Assembly: GCA_016792625.1 (NCBI GenBank)
Contig: JAEUKK010000142.1
Span: 97,682-161,681 of the forward strand
Source: Deltaproteobacteria bacterium
GTDB lineage: Bacteria > Myxococcota_A > UBA796 > UBA2385
DNA: 64,000 nt
Reading direction: 5' to 3'
Part shown: piece after piece, positions 8,440 to 17,978 of the stretch
Position numbering within the stretch: position 1 is the first letter of the stretch
Layout of the letters: each line of letters opens with the position of its first letter
Translations under genes and position numbers: made by a program
Notes under the pieces: model-generated
The model's database searches: none
The model's input: the letters and a program-made list of their open reading frames with translations, nothing else
Told to the model about the DNA's origin: nothing

Positions 8440-9723
8440 TCAGCGCCCGGCGAAGAGGGCCAGCGGCCGTCCGACCCGGGCCGCCCAGGCCGCCTCGTTG
8501 TGCGGGGCGTCGGGCTCGTGCCAATGCCAGAGGTCCTCCTCCCAGGTCCAGCCGGCGACGGCGAGGGCATCGACCAGCTGCCGGTTCTCGCAGTAATTGT
8601 CCCGCGCGTCAGGGCCGTCGTCCTCGAGGCCGTCGCCGTCGCTGTCCACGCAGGGGCCGCCCCCGCCCGAGTCGACGAAGAGGGCGGGCCCCGACAGGCC
8701 GCCGGCCTGCACCACGTCGAGCAGGGTCGGGCCGTCGGCGCCGATGCTGCCCCAGCCGACGGTGCCCGACAAGCTGATCGCCATGTCCCAGGCCGCCGGG
8801 TCAGCGAGGCCGAGGTGCAGGCTGACCAAGCCGCCGAGCGAGCTGCCCAGCAGGGCCCGGGCGCGGGGCTCGCCGTAGCGCGCCTCGATGTCTTCGCGCA
8901 GATCAGCGATGAGCAGGCCATAGTCGTCTGCCGCGCCGCCGAGGGTCTGGCCGTCGATCTGGTCGGTGGTCGGGGTGTACTCGGCGAAGCGCTCGGCGGT
9001 GTTGTCGATGCCCACCACCAGAACCGCCGGGGGCAGCGCCTCGTTCAGCCGCCACCCGCCCCAGATCGCCCCAGGATCGAACAGGTTCTGGCCATCGTGG
9101 GCGTAGACCGCGTGGGTGAACGCGCCGCCCTCGGGCAGCCAGACCCGCACCTCGCGGGGGGCGAGGCCATGCCCGCCCACGTCGAGGTGGCGCTCAATAT
9201 GCGCCGCAGTGGCCTGCACGAGGCTGATCTCGCCAAGCTCATCGTAGAGGTAGCGGCGCGCCCGGGGGTCGGCCATCCAGCCGGCGTCGGGCCCCTGATC
9301 GGCGTCGTGCAGCTTGTACCGGCTGCCGTCCGGCGCGGGCACCGCGACCTCGACCCACCAGAGCGCGCCCGCCTGGCTCATCGGGGCGCCCGCCCAGCCG
9401 TCGTGATCGCCGGCCAGCTGCCAGGCCCCGGGCCCGCACAGGCAGGCGAAGCGGTAGCGCCCCTCACCCATGTCGATGGGGAGCCCGCCGCCGCGGTTGA
9501 TCTGGGCGAGGGCCTCGGCCGGGTCGAGGCTGCCGTCGATCGCCGCCTGCAGGGCCGCCGCGTCGGCCGCCGCGGGATCGGCCGCCCCGCCGCTGTCATC
9601 GACGCCGCCCGAGTCGGAGCCGCCGCCAGCGCCGGCGCCCTTGCCGCCCGCCGCGCAGCCCAGGGCGAGCAGCAGGGGGAGGAGGTGGGCCACAGAGAGG
9701 AGGGTTGAGCGGCGGGGGTGCAT
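8440..9723 (-). CDS. putative esterase (esterase D/Fes type) lipoprotein
   Basis: The 427-residue lipoprotein (LLALGCA) has a Gly/Ser/Asp linker, a region around residues 70-160 resembling an E-set/carbohydrate-binding module (the WQLAGDHDGW and MADPRARRYL motifs), and an alpha/beta-hydrolase domain from about 180. VYAHDGQNLFD and the nucleophile elbow LLGSSLGGLVSLH are typical of the esterase D/Fes family (PF00756). The acid and base are likely in the DSGGGG region and in WHEPDAPHNEAAW near the C-terminus. A calcium-type DSDGDGLEDDG segment sits between them. The ATG at 9723 is preferred to the GTG four codons earlier because that GTGGAG stretch then serves as its ribosome site. Confidence 0.82.
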   Translation of the reverse strand: MHPRRSTLLSVAHLLPLLLALGCAAGGKGAGAGGGSDSGGVDDSGGAADPAAADAAALQAAIDGSLDPAEALAQINRGGGLPIDMGEGRYRFACLCGPGAWQLAGDHDGWAGAPMSQAGALWWVEVAVPAPDGSRYKLHDADQGPDAGWMADPRARRYLYDELGEISLVQATAAHIERHLDVGGHGLAPREVRVWLPEGGAFTHAVYAHDGQNLFDPGAIWGGWRLNEALPPAVLVVGIDNTAERFAEYTPTTDQIDGQTLGGAADDYGLLIADLREDIEARYGEPRARALLGSSLGGLVSLHLGLADPAAWDMAISLSGTVGWGSIGADGPTLLDVVQAGGLSGPALFVDSGGGGPCVDSDGDGLEDDGPDARDNYCENRQLVDALAVAGWTWEEDLWHWHEPDAPHNEAAWAARVGRPLALFAGR

Positions 9724-9843
9724 GAGGGGCTCCACGGGGAACAGGTCACCAAAAGAACGCGCCCGCCGCCGGTTTCACCGGGAGCGGGCGCAGGAGAGCA
9801 GGCCCGAGGCACGCAGCGAGGCGCGCCGCGGGCCCCTCGCCGC

Positions 9844-10767
9844 TTAGTGGGGCGCCGGCGCGGCCGGAGCCGCGCCCGGGGCGCCCGCAGGCGCGCCGCC
9901 GCCCGCCGGAGCGCCGCCCGCAGGAGCCCCCGGGGTCGGCGCGGCCACCGAAGCGCCGCCGGCGCCGTCGGTGATCGTGGCCGCGGCCTTGATCTCGTCG
10001 ATGTACTCCTTGATGATGTCCTGGCGGAGCTGCTCTTTGATCTGGTCCTTGACCTCGTCGAGGGGCACCGCGTCGCGGCGCTCTTCGACCTTGAACAGGA
10101 GCTGGCTGCCGCCGGCCTCGATCGGGCCCACCACCGAGCCGGGGGTGGCGGCGAAGATCGGGCCGCCGAATTGCGGGGGCATGTCGCGCTCGCCCACCCA
10201 GCCGATCTCGCCGCCCTTGCCCTTGCTGCTCGGGTCGGACGACTTCTCAGAGGCGAGCTTGGCGAAGTCGCCGCCGGCGTCGAGCGCGGCCTTGACCTCA
10301 GCGGCGGCCTCGAGGCTCGGCAGGGCGATCAGGCGAAGTTTGGCCTGGGCCCGCTTGTATTGCACGGCGTGGTCGTCGTACCACTTCTGGATGCGGGCGG
10401 CGTCGGCGCGCTGCTCGACGATCTTGGTCAGCTGCGCATCGGCCAGGGCGTTGCGCTGCACCAGGGCGAGGTTGACCTGGGTGACCTTGTCTTCGTGCAG
10501 CTTGGCCTTCAGGGCCTCGCGGTAGAGCAGCTCGCCGATGACCACCTGCTCTTTGACCTGAGAGAGCTGGCCGCTGCTCTCGAGCTGGGTGCGCAGCTGC
10601 TCGGGCAGCTGCTTGATGGTCGCGTCGACCATCTCTTGGGTGACCGGGTTGCCGTTGACGGTCGACACCACCTGGCCCCCGGCCGGCACCGCGCCCGGCA
10701 GGGGCGGCGGCGGGGGCTCGCAGGCGGCGAGGGCGAGGACGGCGAGGAGGGGGGAGAAGCGGCGCAA
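9844..10767 (-). CDS. parvulin-type peptidyl-prolyl isomerase lipoprotein
   Basis: This 307-residue protein has a lipobox (LAAC, Cys16), a SurA/PrsA-like N-terminal helical part (STVNGNPVTQEMVDATI onward) and a rotamase domain at about residues 135-250 with FAKLASEKSSDPSSKGKGGE, IGWVGERDMPPQF and the closing LLFKVEERR. That matches the PrsA/SurA/PpiC family, which helps fold exported proteins. The C-terminal 45 residues are a Gly/Ala/Pro-rich tail. The start codon is TTG, with CGGAG nine bases upstream. It is the first gene of the minus-strand run that continues with the esterase, the DsbA fusion and HTTM, which supports an envelope-folding role. Confidence 0.88.
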   Translation of the reverse strand: MRRFSPLLAVLALAACEPPPPPLPGAVPAGGQVVSTVNGNPVTQEMVDATIKQLPEQLRTQLESSGQLSQVKEQVVIGELLYREALKAKLHEDKVTQVNLALVQRNALADAQLTKIVEQRADAARIQKWYDDHAVQYKRAQAKLRLIALPSLEAAAEVKAALDAGGDFAKLASEKSSDPSSKGKGGEIGWVGERDMPPQFGGPIFAATPGSVVGPIEAGGSQLLFKVEERRDAVPLDEVKDQIKEQLRQDIIKEYIDEIKAAATITDGAGGASVAAPTPGAPAGGAPAGGGAPAGAPGAAPAAPAPH

Positions 10768-10982
10768 GGGGGACTCCGAGAGGGGACCGCCGCGCGGCGG
10801 CGCCCGGGGGTTGGATGAGGCGGGTTGGATGAAGCGGGTTGGCGAAGGATGATCTCGGCGAGGGCAGAGACAGCGCCGTCGCGATGCGCGGAGTGAAGCG
10901 GGCCGGCAGGTATCCGCGGCCCTGGGCGATGGCCACGCCTGCGACCGCCCCCACGGCGCCTTGGCCCGTTAGACCGCCCGCC

Positions 10983-11897
10983 ATGACCCCAGACGCGGCC
11001 ACACCCCGCCGGCTCGACTTCGCCGATCACCGCCGCAGCCTCGACGACAACCGCTACATCTACGCGGTGGTCTCGCGCCGCAGCCGCGGCCTGTCCATCG
11101 GGGTGAACCTCAACCCCGACAAGGTCTGCAACTTCGACTGCCCCTACTGCCAGGTCGACCGGCACGTCCCCGGGGATGATCGCCCGGTCGACCTCGAGGT
11201 GCTGGCCGCCGAGCTCGACGCGCTGCTGGCCGAGGTCGGCGCGGGCACCCTCTGGGATCGGGCCCCCTTTGACACCGCCGCCCCCGCGCTGCGCCGGGTC
11301 AACGACGTGGCCTTCGCCGGCGACGGCGAGCCGACCGCCGCCCGCTGCTTCGCCGAGGCGGTCGAGGTGGTGGGCGCCTGCCTCGACCGGGCCGCCACCG
11401 CCCACGGCCTGAATGGCGTCAAGCTGCACCTGCTCACCAACGCGACCCTGCTGCACCGCCCGGCGGTGCGCGCGGGGGTCGACGCCCTGCACCGCCGGGG
11501 CGGCGAGGTCTGGGCCAAGCTCGACGCGGGCAGCCAAGCGTGGTTCTCCCGGGTGGATGGCACCCGCCTCTCGCTCGACCGCATCGTCGAGAACATCGCG
11601 ATGGTCGCTGTTGACCACCCGGTCGTGCTCCAGTGCCTCTTCCCGACCCTCGATGGTCAGGGGCCCGACGCCGCCGAGCGCGCCGCCTGGGCCGGGCGGC
11701 TCGCCGCGCTGATCGCCGCGGGCGCGCAGCTCCGCGAGGTGCAGGTCACGACCATCGCCCGCCGCCCCGCCGATCCGCGCGTGGGCCCGCTCGACCTGCC
11801 CGGCCTTGAGGCCTTGGCCGCCGCCGCCCGGGCGCTCGGCCTGCACGCCGTCGTTTACCCCGGGCTCGCCCCCGAACACCTGCCCGCGCCCTCCTGA
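10983..11897 (+). CDS. radical SAM protein (COG0731-like)
   Basis: The 304-residue protein has a radical SAM cluster motif C49-NFD-C53-PY-C56, in the spacing CxxxCxxC. It is preceded by GVNLNPDKV and followed by the FAGDGEPT motif, where the GDGEP residues contact SAM. That combination resembles the COG0731 group, which includes wyosine-type and uncharacterised Fe-S oxidoreductases. No second cluster domain is visible, and the length is that of a bare TIM barrel. The start is the ATG with MTPDAATPRRLDF; the longer frame upstream is arginine-rich and unlikely. The GTTAGA island ten bases before the ATG hints at a very short or absent leader. The substrate is unknown. Confidence 0.85.
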   Translation: MTPDAATPRRLDFADHRRSLDDNRYIYAVVSRRSRGLSIGVNLNPDKVCNFDCPYCQVDRHVPGDDRPVDLEVLAAELDALLAEVGAGTLWDRAPFDTAAPALRRVNDVAFAGDGEPTAARCFAEAVEVVGACLDRAATAHGLNGVKLHLLTNATLLHRPAVRAGVDALHRRGGEVWAKLDAGSQAWFSRVDGTRLSLDRIVENIAMVAVDHPVVLQCLFPTLDGQGPDAAERAAWAGRLAALIAAGAQLREVQVTTIARRPADPRVGPLDLPGLEALAAAARALGLHAVVYPGLAPEHLPAPS

Positions 11898-11935
11898 GCG
11901 TCGCCGCGCGACGGCCTGCGCCCCCCGGAGCCTGG

Positions 11936-14900
11936 ATGTCCCCCCGCACCTGGTCCTCACCCGCGCCCCGCTGGGCCCTCCCCCTGATCGGCCTGCTGGG
12001 CGCCCTCTGCCTCGTGCCGGCCGGCCCCGCCCAGGGTCAGGCCGCGCCCGAGCCGGCGGCTCCTCCGCCTGCGCCGCCGCCCGCTCCGCCGGCACCGCCC
12101 GCTCCGTCCGCGCCTCCCGCGCCTCCCGAAGCCGGGGCCGACGAGCCCCCGCCGCCCGGCGGCGCCGAGGACCTGTTCAACGAGACCCTCGATCTGGCCG
12201 AGGTGCGCGAGAGCGGCCGCGTGCAGAAGATGCTCGCGGACATGGGCAACCTGCGCCTCGACGAGACGGCCCGCTGGGTCGACAATACCCTCATCGAGGA
12301 TGGCGTCTGCCGCGCTGTCTTCAAGAAGGGCATCGTGGTGCCCGTGCTGTCGGGCCGCAAAGAGGTGCGGCCGCGGGTGGTCGGCTTCGTCTTCTTCGGC
12401 GAGGGCGACGTCGAGATGCGCTTCCCCGAAAAAGCCGACGCGATTGGCTTTGGCAACCACATGGTCATGCAGGCGGGCGCCAAAGCCCCAGACCTGCGCC
12501 CCGTGGCCCACGGCGAGCAGCCCTTCCACAACAAGTTCACCCGCGCGATGGTGCTCACCGCCGACCGCCAGATGGCCGACCTGGTGCTGCGCCTCGACCC
12601 GGTGCGCTCAGGCGCGGTGCGGGTCGACATCTCTGACCCGGCGCTGCGCGGCGTGATGGAGGAGTTCGTCGTCAAAGACACCAAGGGTGACCTCAAGGCC
12701 CGCATCGAGGCGGCCAACGTCTTCCCGGCGCGCAGCGCGGCGCTGTCCCAGGCCGGCCTCGACCCGGTCGATATGCTCCAGTACGACCGCATGGTGCACG
12801 ATCTGCTCGCCACGCCCTGGCATGAGCTGCGTTTTGTGGCCGAGTTTCAGACCGAGACCCGCTTCTTTGTCGCCAACCGCGACGAGAACCGCGCCGCGCC
12901 CGAAGACAAGTGGCTGACCTGCTTCCGCGACGGGGCCGATCTGAGCGACACCGGCCGCCGCGCGACCGCGTTTGCCCACGGGATCAACCCACGCAACGGG
13001 CAGCGTGACCTGGTGCGCTTCTCCACCGAGCGCTTCGCCGCGATGGCCCCGACCGAGGCCCCGCGCCCGCCCACGCGCATCGAGGCGGTGCGGGCCGAGG
13101 TCAAGGTCGACGCCCGCCCCACCCGGCGCCGGCTCGCCATCCGGCCGCTGGTGAGCGGCAAGCTGACCCTGCGGGCCACCGAAGATGGCGTCCAGCACTT
13201 CACTCTGCGCTTGCCGAGCGATGATACCCACAAGGGCAGCTTCAAGGTCACCAAGCTCGAGCTGGCCGACGGCCGGCCGGTCGACTGGATGAAGCTCGAG
13301 CTCGAGCAGGGCCGCAGCACCGACCTCGCCCAGCGCATTCAGATGGCCTCGGGCGTCGACGCGAGCACCCAATACACCAACCTCGACAGCACCTTCGGCC
13401 AGGCGTCGGTCAAGCTCGGCGAGGCCATGGGCCCGCCCACCGACCTGCTCATCGTGCTGCCCACGCCGCTCAAGCGCGGCGAGACCGTCGACATCGCCTT
13501 GGATTGGACGGCCGAGTGGCCCTACGCCAACTTCGCCGTGGTGCAAGGCAGCAGCGGCAACGCCTACCGCCCGCTGGGCACGACCACCGGCCCGCGCCGG
13601 GTGCTGCCCGAGCTGCTGCCGGTGGCCGGCGGCACCTCCTGGGACTTTGAGATCACCGTCGGTGTGCCGCCCCGCGCGATGGACGTGGCGGTGAGCGGCG
13701 ACACCCGCCGCGAGTGGGTCGACGAAGGCGGCTGGCTTTGGCAGCGCAGCCACGGCTACGACGCCCGCCAAGCCTCAGTGGCCCTGGGCAAGTGGCAGAC
13801 CAAGTTTGACCCCGCCGCCGCGGGCTTGCCGGCGGTGCGCGTCCACATGTTCCCCAACGACGCCTGGTCCTTGCAGCAATTTGGGCCCGAGACCCGGCGT
13901 GTCCTGACCTTCTTGCGGCGTTTTATGCGCCTGCCCGACCAGTTTGAGCTCGACGTTTTCCAAGACGCGGCCGACATCACCACCAGCCGCTTCATCGAGG
14001 GCAACGAGGTCGCCCGCGCGGGGATGGTCGGCATCAACCGCGTGAAGGTCGGCGATCAGGTCGGCGGCGCCTCGACCGAGCTGCGCGAAGAGAACCCCTT
14101 CCTCGCCCAGAGTGAGCTGGCCCGCCAGCTCACCACCCAGCTCTGGGGCCAGCAGCTCACCCCGGCGTCGAAGGCCGACCGGTGGATGTTGGGCGCGGTC
14201 AGCAGCGCCTACGGCATGTTTTACGTGCGCGCCGCCCAGGGAGAGCCCGGTTTTGAGGCCTTCGAGAACCGCCTCGAGTACATTCGCAAGAGCCTCGAGA
14301 ACCCCCAGGTGCGCGTCGAGTCCACCGGGAAGATCCCGATTGAGGGCAGCTTCATCTCGCTGACCGGCCGCGGCAATTACCAAGCCGAGCGGCCCAAGGT
14401 CTTCGAGGACTACGCCTTTTACGTGCTGGCGCGCATGTTGCGCGAGCGCGTCGGTGACCAGGCCTTCTTCCGGGCCCTCGACCGCTTCACCGACACCCAC
14501 AACGGCGGGCTGATCAGCACCGAGCTGCTCGAAGAGGCCTTCGAAGAGACCAGCGGGCAGGTGCTGGACAGCTTCTTCGACTACTGGGTCCACGGCGGTT
14601 TTGTGCCGAAGGTGCGCCTCGAGTACGCGCTGGAGCCTGAAGAGGGCGGCACCTACCTGCTGCGCGGCTGCATCATCACCGACATCCCATTTGGTGAGCT
14701 TGACCTGCCCGTCGGCATCTACGACAACAAGGCCGAGAAAGACGGCGCCCAGCGCAAGGTCGGCGGCATGATGAAGGTGGTCGACGGGCGCGGGGCCTTC
14801 GCGGTCTCGGGTCGCTCGGCCGACGCCGAGGCCGAGGCCGACCCCTTCGGCCTCATCTTGTCCTACAGCCGCACGGCCAGGAAGGTCGACCAGACCTTGT

Positions 14901-15112
14901 GCACCCGCGAGGGCGGCGACCGCTGGGCGACGATCATCGAGGACAAGGGCCCCGACGAGGTCGAGGAGCGCAAGCGTCGTCGGCGCGAGGCCCCCGACTA
15001 CGACCGCAGCGGCCCGGCGGAGGGCGCCGCGCCGGCCCCTGACGCGCCGACCCCGGCCGAAGAGGGCGGCAAGCGCAAGAAGGGCAAGAAGGACAAGGGC
15101 GCGGAGGGCTGA
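11936..15112 (+). CDS. M1-like (gluzincin) protein lacking the zinc site
   Basis: The 1058-residue secreted protein has a signal peptide (cleavage near AQGQA, residue 37) and a Pro/Ala-rich linker to residue 75. An N-terminal beta-rich region includes a second M1-like beta domain at about 400-590. The C-terminal part (590-950) has the layout of an M1 aminopeptidase: FEDYAFYVLARMLRERVGDQ, FFRALDRFTDTH and FFDYWVHGGFVPKV match the helical half. The expected HExxH-x18-E site aligns without gaps to RQLTT (730-734) and G753 in WMLGAVSSAY, so all zinc ligands and the catalytic Glu are absent. It is therefore probably a binding or scaffold protein. The tail is Lys-rich. The ATG has CGGAG eight bases upstream. 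Confidence 0.75.
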   Translation: MSPRTWSSPAPRWALPLIGLLGALCLVPAGPAQGQAAPEPAAPPPAPPPAPPAPPAPSAPPAPPEAGADEPPPPGGAEDLFNETLDLAEVRESGRVQKMLADMGNLRLDETARWVDNTLIEDGVCRAVFKKGIVVPVLSGRKEVRPRVVGFVFFGEGDVEMRFPEKADAIGFGNHMVMQAGAKAPDLRPVAHGEQPFHNKFTRAMVLTADRQMADLVLRLDPVRSGAVRVDISDPALRGVMEEFVVKDTKGDLKARIEAANVFPARSAALSQAGLDPVDMLQYDRMVHDLLATPWHELRFVAEFQTETRFFVANRDENRAAPEDKWLTCFRDGADLSDTGRRATAFAHGINPRNGQRDLVRFSTERFAAMAPTEAPRPPTRIEAVRAEVKVDARPTRRRLAIRPLVSGKLTLRATEDGVQHFTLRLPSDDTHKGSFKVTKLELADGRPVDWMKLELEQGRSTDLAQRIQMASGVDASTQYTNLDSTFGQASVKLGEAMGPPTDLLIVLPTPLKRGETVDIALDWTAEWPYANFAVVQGSSGNAYRPLGTTTGPRRVLPELLPVAGGTSWDFEITVGVPPRAMDVAVSGDTRREWVDEGGWLWQRSHGYDARQASVALGKWQTKFDPAAAGLPAVRVHMFPNDAWSLQQFGPETRRVLTFLRRFMRLPDQFELDVFQDAADITTSRFIEGNEVARAGMVGINRVKVGDQVGGASTELREENPFLAQSELARQLTTQLWGQQLTPASKADRWMLGAVSSAYGMFYVRAAQGEPGFEAFENRLEYIRKSLENPQVRVESTGKIPIEGSFISLTGRGNYQAERPKVFEDYAFYVLARMLRERVGDQAFFRALDRFTDTHNGGLISTELLEEAFEETSGQVLDSFFDYWVHGGFVPKVRLEYALEPEEGGTYLLRGCIITDIPFGELDLPVGIYDNKAEKDGAQRKVGGMMKVVDGRGAFAVSGRSADAEAEADPFGLILSYSRTARKVDQTLCTREGGDRWATIIEDKGPDEVEERKRRRREAPDYDRSGPAEGAAPAPDAPTPAEEGGKRKKGKKDKGAEG

Positions 15113-15214
15113 GCGGAGGACTGAGCGGAGGGCCGCCCCGCGGCCGCCGCCTCGGCTGCAGCGCGAGGGGCCGGAGGGCGCACATCGACGCCCTGCACGT
15201 CATCCTCGACGTGC

Positions 15215-16387
15215 TCAGCGGCTGTCGGCGGCGCCCCCGGTCCACACGAGGCCCGGGCCGGGGCCGAGGTGCGCGGCGAGGGCCGGCTGGCCGCCCAGGT
15301 GCACGCCCAGCCAGGCCACCGTGTGGGCCACGCTCAGGGCGCGCACCGCGTCGGGCTCGGCGTAGCCGGCGGCGGGCCCATCGCAGTCTGGGGCGACCAC
15401 GGCCGCGACGCTGATGTTGCAAATGTCGGTCGGCGCGTTGTGCCCGCCGCCGTCGTAGATGGCCATCGACGGGTCGCCGCCGAGCAGGTCGAAGATGGGC
15501 TGCGCGGTGCCCGCCGGGTCGTCCCGCTCGCCGTGTTGGATGAAGGGCACGGCGATCTCGCTGAGCGAGGCCGGCTCCATCGCAAAACCGCCGCTGGGGC
15601 TCTGCAGCACGAAGGTCTGCACGCGCGGGTCAGGCGGCGCGATGCCGGCCAGCTCCTCGGGGGTGGCGTCGATCGGCCCGATGAGCTCACAGGCCACCGG
15701 GCGCGGGTCGGCGGCGCAGGCGCGCTGGTAGGCCTCGGGGTCGATCACAGCCCCACCGACGATCATCCCGGTGACCGCGCCGAGGCTGTGGCCGACGAAG
15801 CCATAGCCGCCCTCGCGCGGCTGCACGGCGGGCACCGCCCCCGCATAGACAGCGTCCACCGCGGCGATCACGGTGCCGGGCCGGCGCAGCAGCGCCTCTT
15901 TGAGCTCGCCGTAGTTGCTGAGCAGGTCGCGGGTGGTCGTCCCCGGGTGATCGGCCGAGACCACGACGTAGCCCCAGCTCGCGAGGCGCTCGGCCATCGT
16001 GTAATTCTGCTGGCGGATCCCCCCAAGACCGTGGCTAAACGCCACCAAGAAGGCCGGGGCCTCGGGGTCGGGCGGCACGTCACGGTAGGCCCCCGCGGGC
16101 AGCTCGAGCACGTCGAGCGCCGAGTAGGTGGTCCGCGCGGCGCCAGGCGCGGCCGCCGGGTACCACAGCTCGACCTCGACCCGCCCCTGGCCGAGCAGGT
16201 CGTCGATGGCGAAGGTGCTCACCCCGACCGCATAGGGCCCGAGCGTGTTGGGATCACCGTCAGGCACGCTCTCTTCACGCTGGGGGCCGGCGCCGGTGTC
16301 GCCATCGGGCGCGCCGCCGGCGCTGTCGGCCTTCGGCCCCGCGCAGGCGGCGAGGGCGAGCGCAGCGACGGTGATCAAGCGCGGCAT
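15215..16387 (-). CDS. alpha/beta-hydrolase lipoprotein (PAF-acetylhydrolase/dienelactone hydrolase-like)
   Basis: The 390-residue protein is a lipoprotein (ALAACAG) with an acidic linker. The hydrolase fold includes VELWYPA, the oxyanion loop FSHGLGG, SWGYVVVSADHPG and the nucleophile GFVGHSLGAVTG. A likely catalytic Asp lies in GERDDPAGT and the His in DGGGHNAPTD. This arrangement is typical of the PAF-acetylhydrolase/chlorophyllase-like group. It would act on esters at the cell envelope; the substrate cannot be told. The ATG chosen follows GTGGAG and gives a normal signal; the frame upstream is a poor leader. It is convergent with the M1-like gene across about 100 bases. Confidence 0.85.
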   Translation of the reverse strand: MPRLITVAALALAACAGPKADSAGGAPDGDTGAGPQREESVPDGDPNTLGPYAVGVSTFAIDDLLGQGRVEVELWYPAAAPGAARTTYSALDVLELPAGAYRDVPPDPEAPAFLVAFSHGLGGIRQQNYTMAERLASWGYVVVSADHPGTTTRDLLSNYGELKEALLRRPGTVIAAVDAVYAGAVPAVQPREGGYGFVGHSLGAVTGMIVGGAVIDPEAYQRACAADPRPVACELIGPIDATPEELAGIAPPDPRVQTFVLQSPSGGFAMEPASLSEIAVPFIQHGERDDPAGTAQPIFDLLGGDPSMAIYDGGGHNAPTDICNISVAAVVAPDCDGPAAGYAEPDAVRALSVAHTVAWLGVHLGGQPALAAHLGPGPGLVWTGGAADSR

Positions 16388-16419
16388 CGGCAGCTCCACA
16401 GACGAGGGCGGCCCGCAGC

Positions 16420-17625
16420 TTAGCGCAGGCGGGCCCAGCGCAGGCCAGCCGGCCAGCCGCTGTGGGCCGCGGCCTCGCCTCCACAAAGGGCCGCTGCGCC
16501 GAGCCCCCCGAGCGCGACCAACAGCCCCAACGTCGCCCAGGGCACGATCATCCCGCTGCCCCCGCCGCCCTCGGCGGCCAGCAGCCCGTGGTGCAAGGCG
16601 GCGAGGCCGAGCCCCAGGGCCGGTCGGCGCGCACAGACCAAGGCCAAGGCGGGGATCGCGACCACCACGTCATAGGGGTGCAGGTGCGGCGAGGCGAGGC
16701 CAGCGAGCAGCACCGCCCCCGCCGCCGCGGTCGGGCCCGGCCGGGCCGCTGCCCAGGCCCAGGCCAGCGCCCAAGGGAGCAGGCCCGCCACCGCCGGCCC
16801 CCAGCTGGGGGCGCCCGCCCGCAGCGCGGCGCTCGGCAGCCCATAGAGCAGGCGGAGGGGCGCGCCCTCGGCCGCCGAGAGCTGGGCGAGGGCGCCGAGC
16901 TGGATGATCCAGTCGCGCCAAGGCGCCGGCCCGAGCAGCAGCAGGCTGAGCAGGGCCACGCCGGCCGCGCCCGCCGCCGCCCCCGCCGCGAGCCGAGCGC
17001 TGCGCAGGGCCAGGGCCGCCGGGGCGAGCAGCACGAGCCAGTGCGGCTTGGCGACGAGCAGGCCGAGCAGCAGCCCGCCGAGCGCCGGCCGACCACGCTG
17101 GTGCAGCAGCAGGCCCGCCGCGATGAGCAGCAGCGCCCAGACGCCGTTTTGGCCCAAGACATGCCCGAAGAAGGCCGCTGGGCAAGTGAGCACCAGCAGG
17201 GCCCCGGCGCTGGCCCGCAGGCCGGCCCAGCGGGCGAGCAGCAGCCCCGCGGCGGCGGCGCCCGCGGCGTGGAGCAGGGCGTGCAGCAGCCCGGCGGTGC
17301 GCAGCGGCAAAGCGCCGAGCGGGGCATAGGCCAAGGCCGCGGGCGGAGGGTAGAAGAAGGTGCCCAGCGCGTCATTCCGGGGCGCCCAGAGCCGGTCGGG
17401 CGTCGACCCGCCCAAGGCGGCGTCCAGCGCGCGCCGCTGGGCCACCGGGTCGTAGAGGGCCGGCCCGCCGCCCGCCGCCGCGAGCCGCCCGCCCAGCCAG
17501 AGGTGCACGAAGTCGCCCTGCCGGTCGGCCGCAGCGCCGGCGGTGAGCGCAGCGGCGCCGAGCAGCAGGGCCACCAGCGCCCGGCGGAGGGCCTCGCCCG
17601 CCGGCAGCGTCGCCGCGCCGCTCAC
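16420..17625 (-). CDS. GT87/DUF2029-type polytopic membrane protein
   Basis: The 401-residue protein has eight or more hydrophobic helices. Its N-terminal extracytoplasmic loop has the GT87 pattern: DFVHLWLGGRLAAAG, an LYDP motif (ALYDPVAQRRALD) and FFYPPPAALAYAPLGALP. The GQNG and KPHWL motifs follow in the middle. GT87 enzymes are polyprenyl-phosphate-dependent mannosyltransferases in actinobacteria; distant relatives in other phyla are uncharacterised. The catalytic Asp is likely the D of GDF near residue 38. The start codon is GTG without a strong ribosome site. It lies just upstream of the hydrolase lipoprotein on the same strand (32 bases), so co-transcription is likely. Confidence 0.75.
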   Translation of the reverse strand: MSGAATLPAGEALRRALVALLLGAAALTAGAAADRQGDFVHLWLGGRLAAAGGGPALYDPVAQRRALDAALGGSTPDRLWAPRNDALGTFFYPPPAALAYAPLGALPLRTAGLLHALLHAAGAAAAGLLLARWAGLRASAGALLVLTCPAAFFGHVLGQNGVWALLLIAAGLLLHQRGRPALGGLLLGLLVAKPHWLVLLAPAALALRSARLAAGAAAGAAGVALLSLLLLGPAPWRDWIIQLGALAQLSAAEGAPLRLLYGLPSAALRAGAPSWGPAVAGLLPWALAWAWAAARPGPTAAAGAVLLAGLASPHLHPYDVVVAIPALALVCARRPALGLGLAALHHGLLAAEGGGGSGMIVPWATLGLLVALGGLGAAALCGGEAAAHSGWPAGLRWARLR

Positions 17626-17667
17626 CGCGGGCCCCCGCGGCCCACCAGGTCTGGATAGGCGCCGCCC

Positions 17668-17922
17668 ATGCGCATCATCTCGCAGCTCCTGCCGACCGCC
17701 CTGCTGTGGGGGGCCGCGGCCTATGTCTGGTCGACCAACGCGGCCGCGGTGGCCAGCGGGCGGGGCCCCGTCCTGGCCTTCCCCTTCCTCGGCGCGCTCT
17801 TCCCGCGCCTTGACGGCGACCCGCAGGCCATGGGCAAAGCCAGCGCCGCGCTGCTGGTGGCGCTTGGTGGGATCACCCTGCTGCGGGCGATCCTCCGCAT
17901 TCGGGCTGCGCGAGAGCGCTAA
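17668..17922 (+). CDS. small two-helix membrane protein
   Basis: The 84-residue product has hydrophobic segments at about residues 5-25 and 58-76 separated by a Gly/Pro-rich loop, and ends in a basic IRIRAARER tail. Codon use fits the neighbouring genes. It is divergent from the GT87-type gene, 42 bases away, and a GATAGG island lies only eight bases before the ATG, suggesting a leaderless or nearly leaderless message. I do not recognise a family. Confidence 0.55.
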   Translation: MRIISQLLPTALLWGAAAYVWSTNAAAVASGRGPVLAFPFLGALFPRLDGDPQAMGKASAALLVALGGITLLRAILRIRAARER

Positions 17923-17978
17923 GCGCAGGGCAGGCGCGGTGAGCGCGTGCCCACCGCGGCTCCACCTCCCTCCCCCGA

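Noticed and set aside
6615..8777. Long plus-strand frame over the HTTM and DsbA genes
   Set aside because: It spans two well-supported minus-strand genes and shows no domain.
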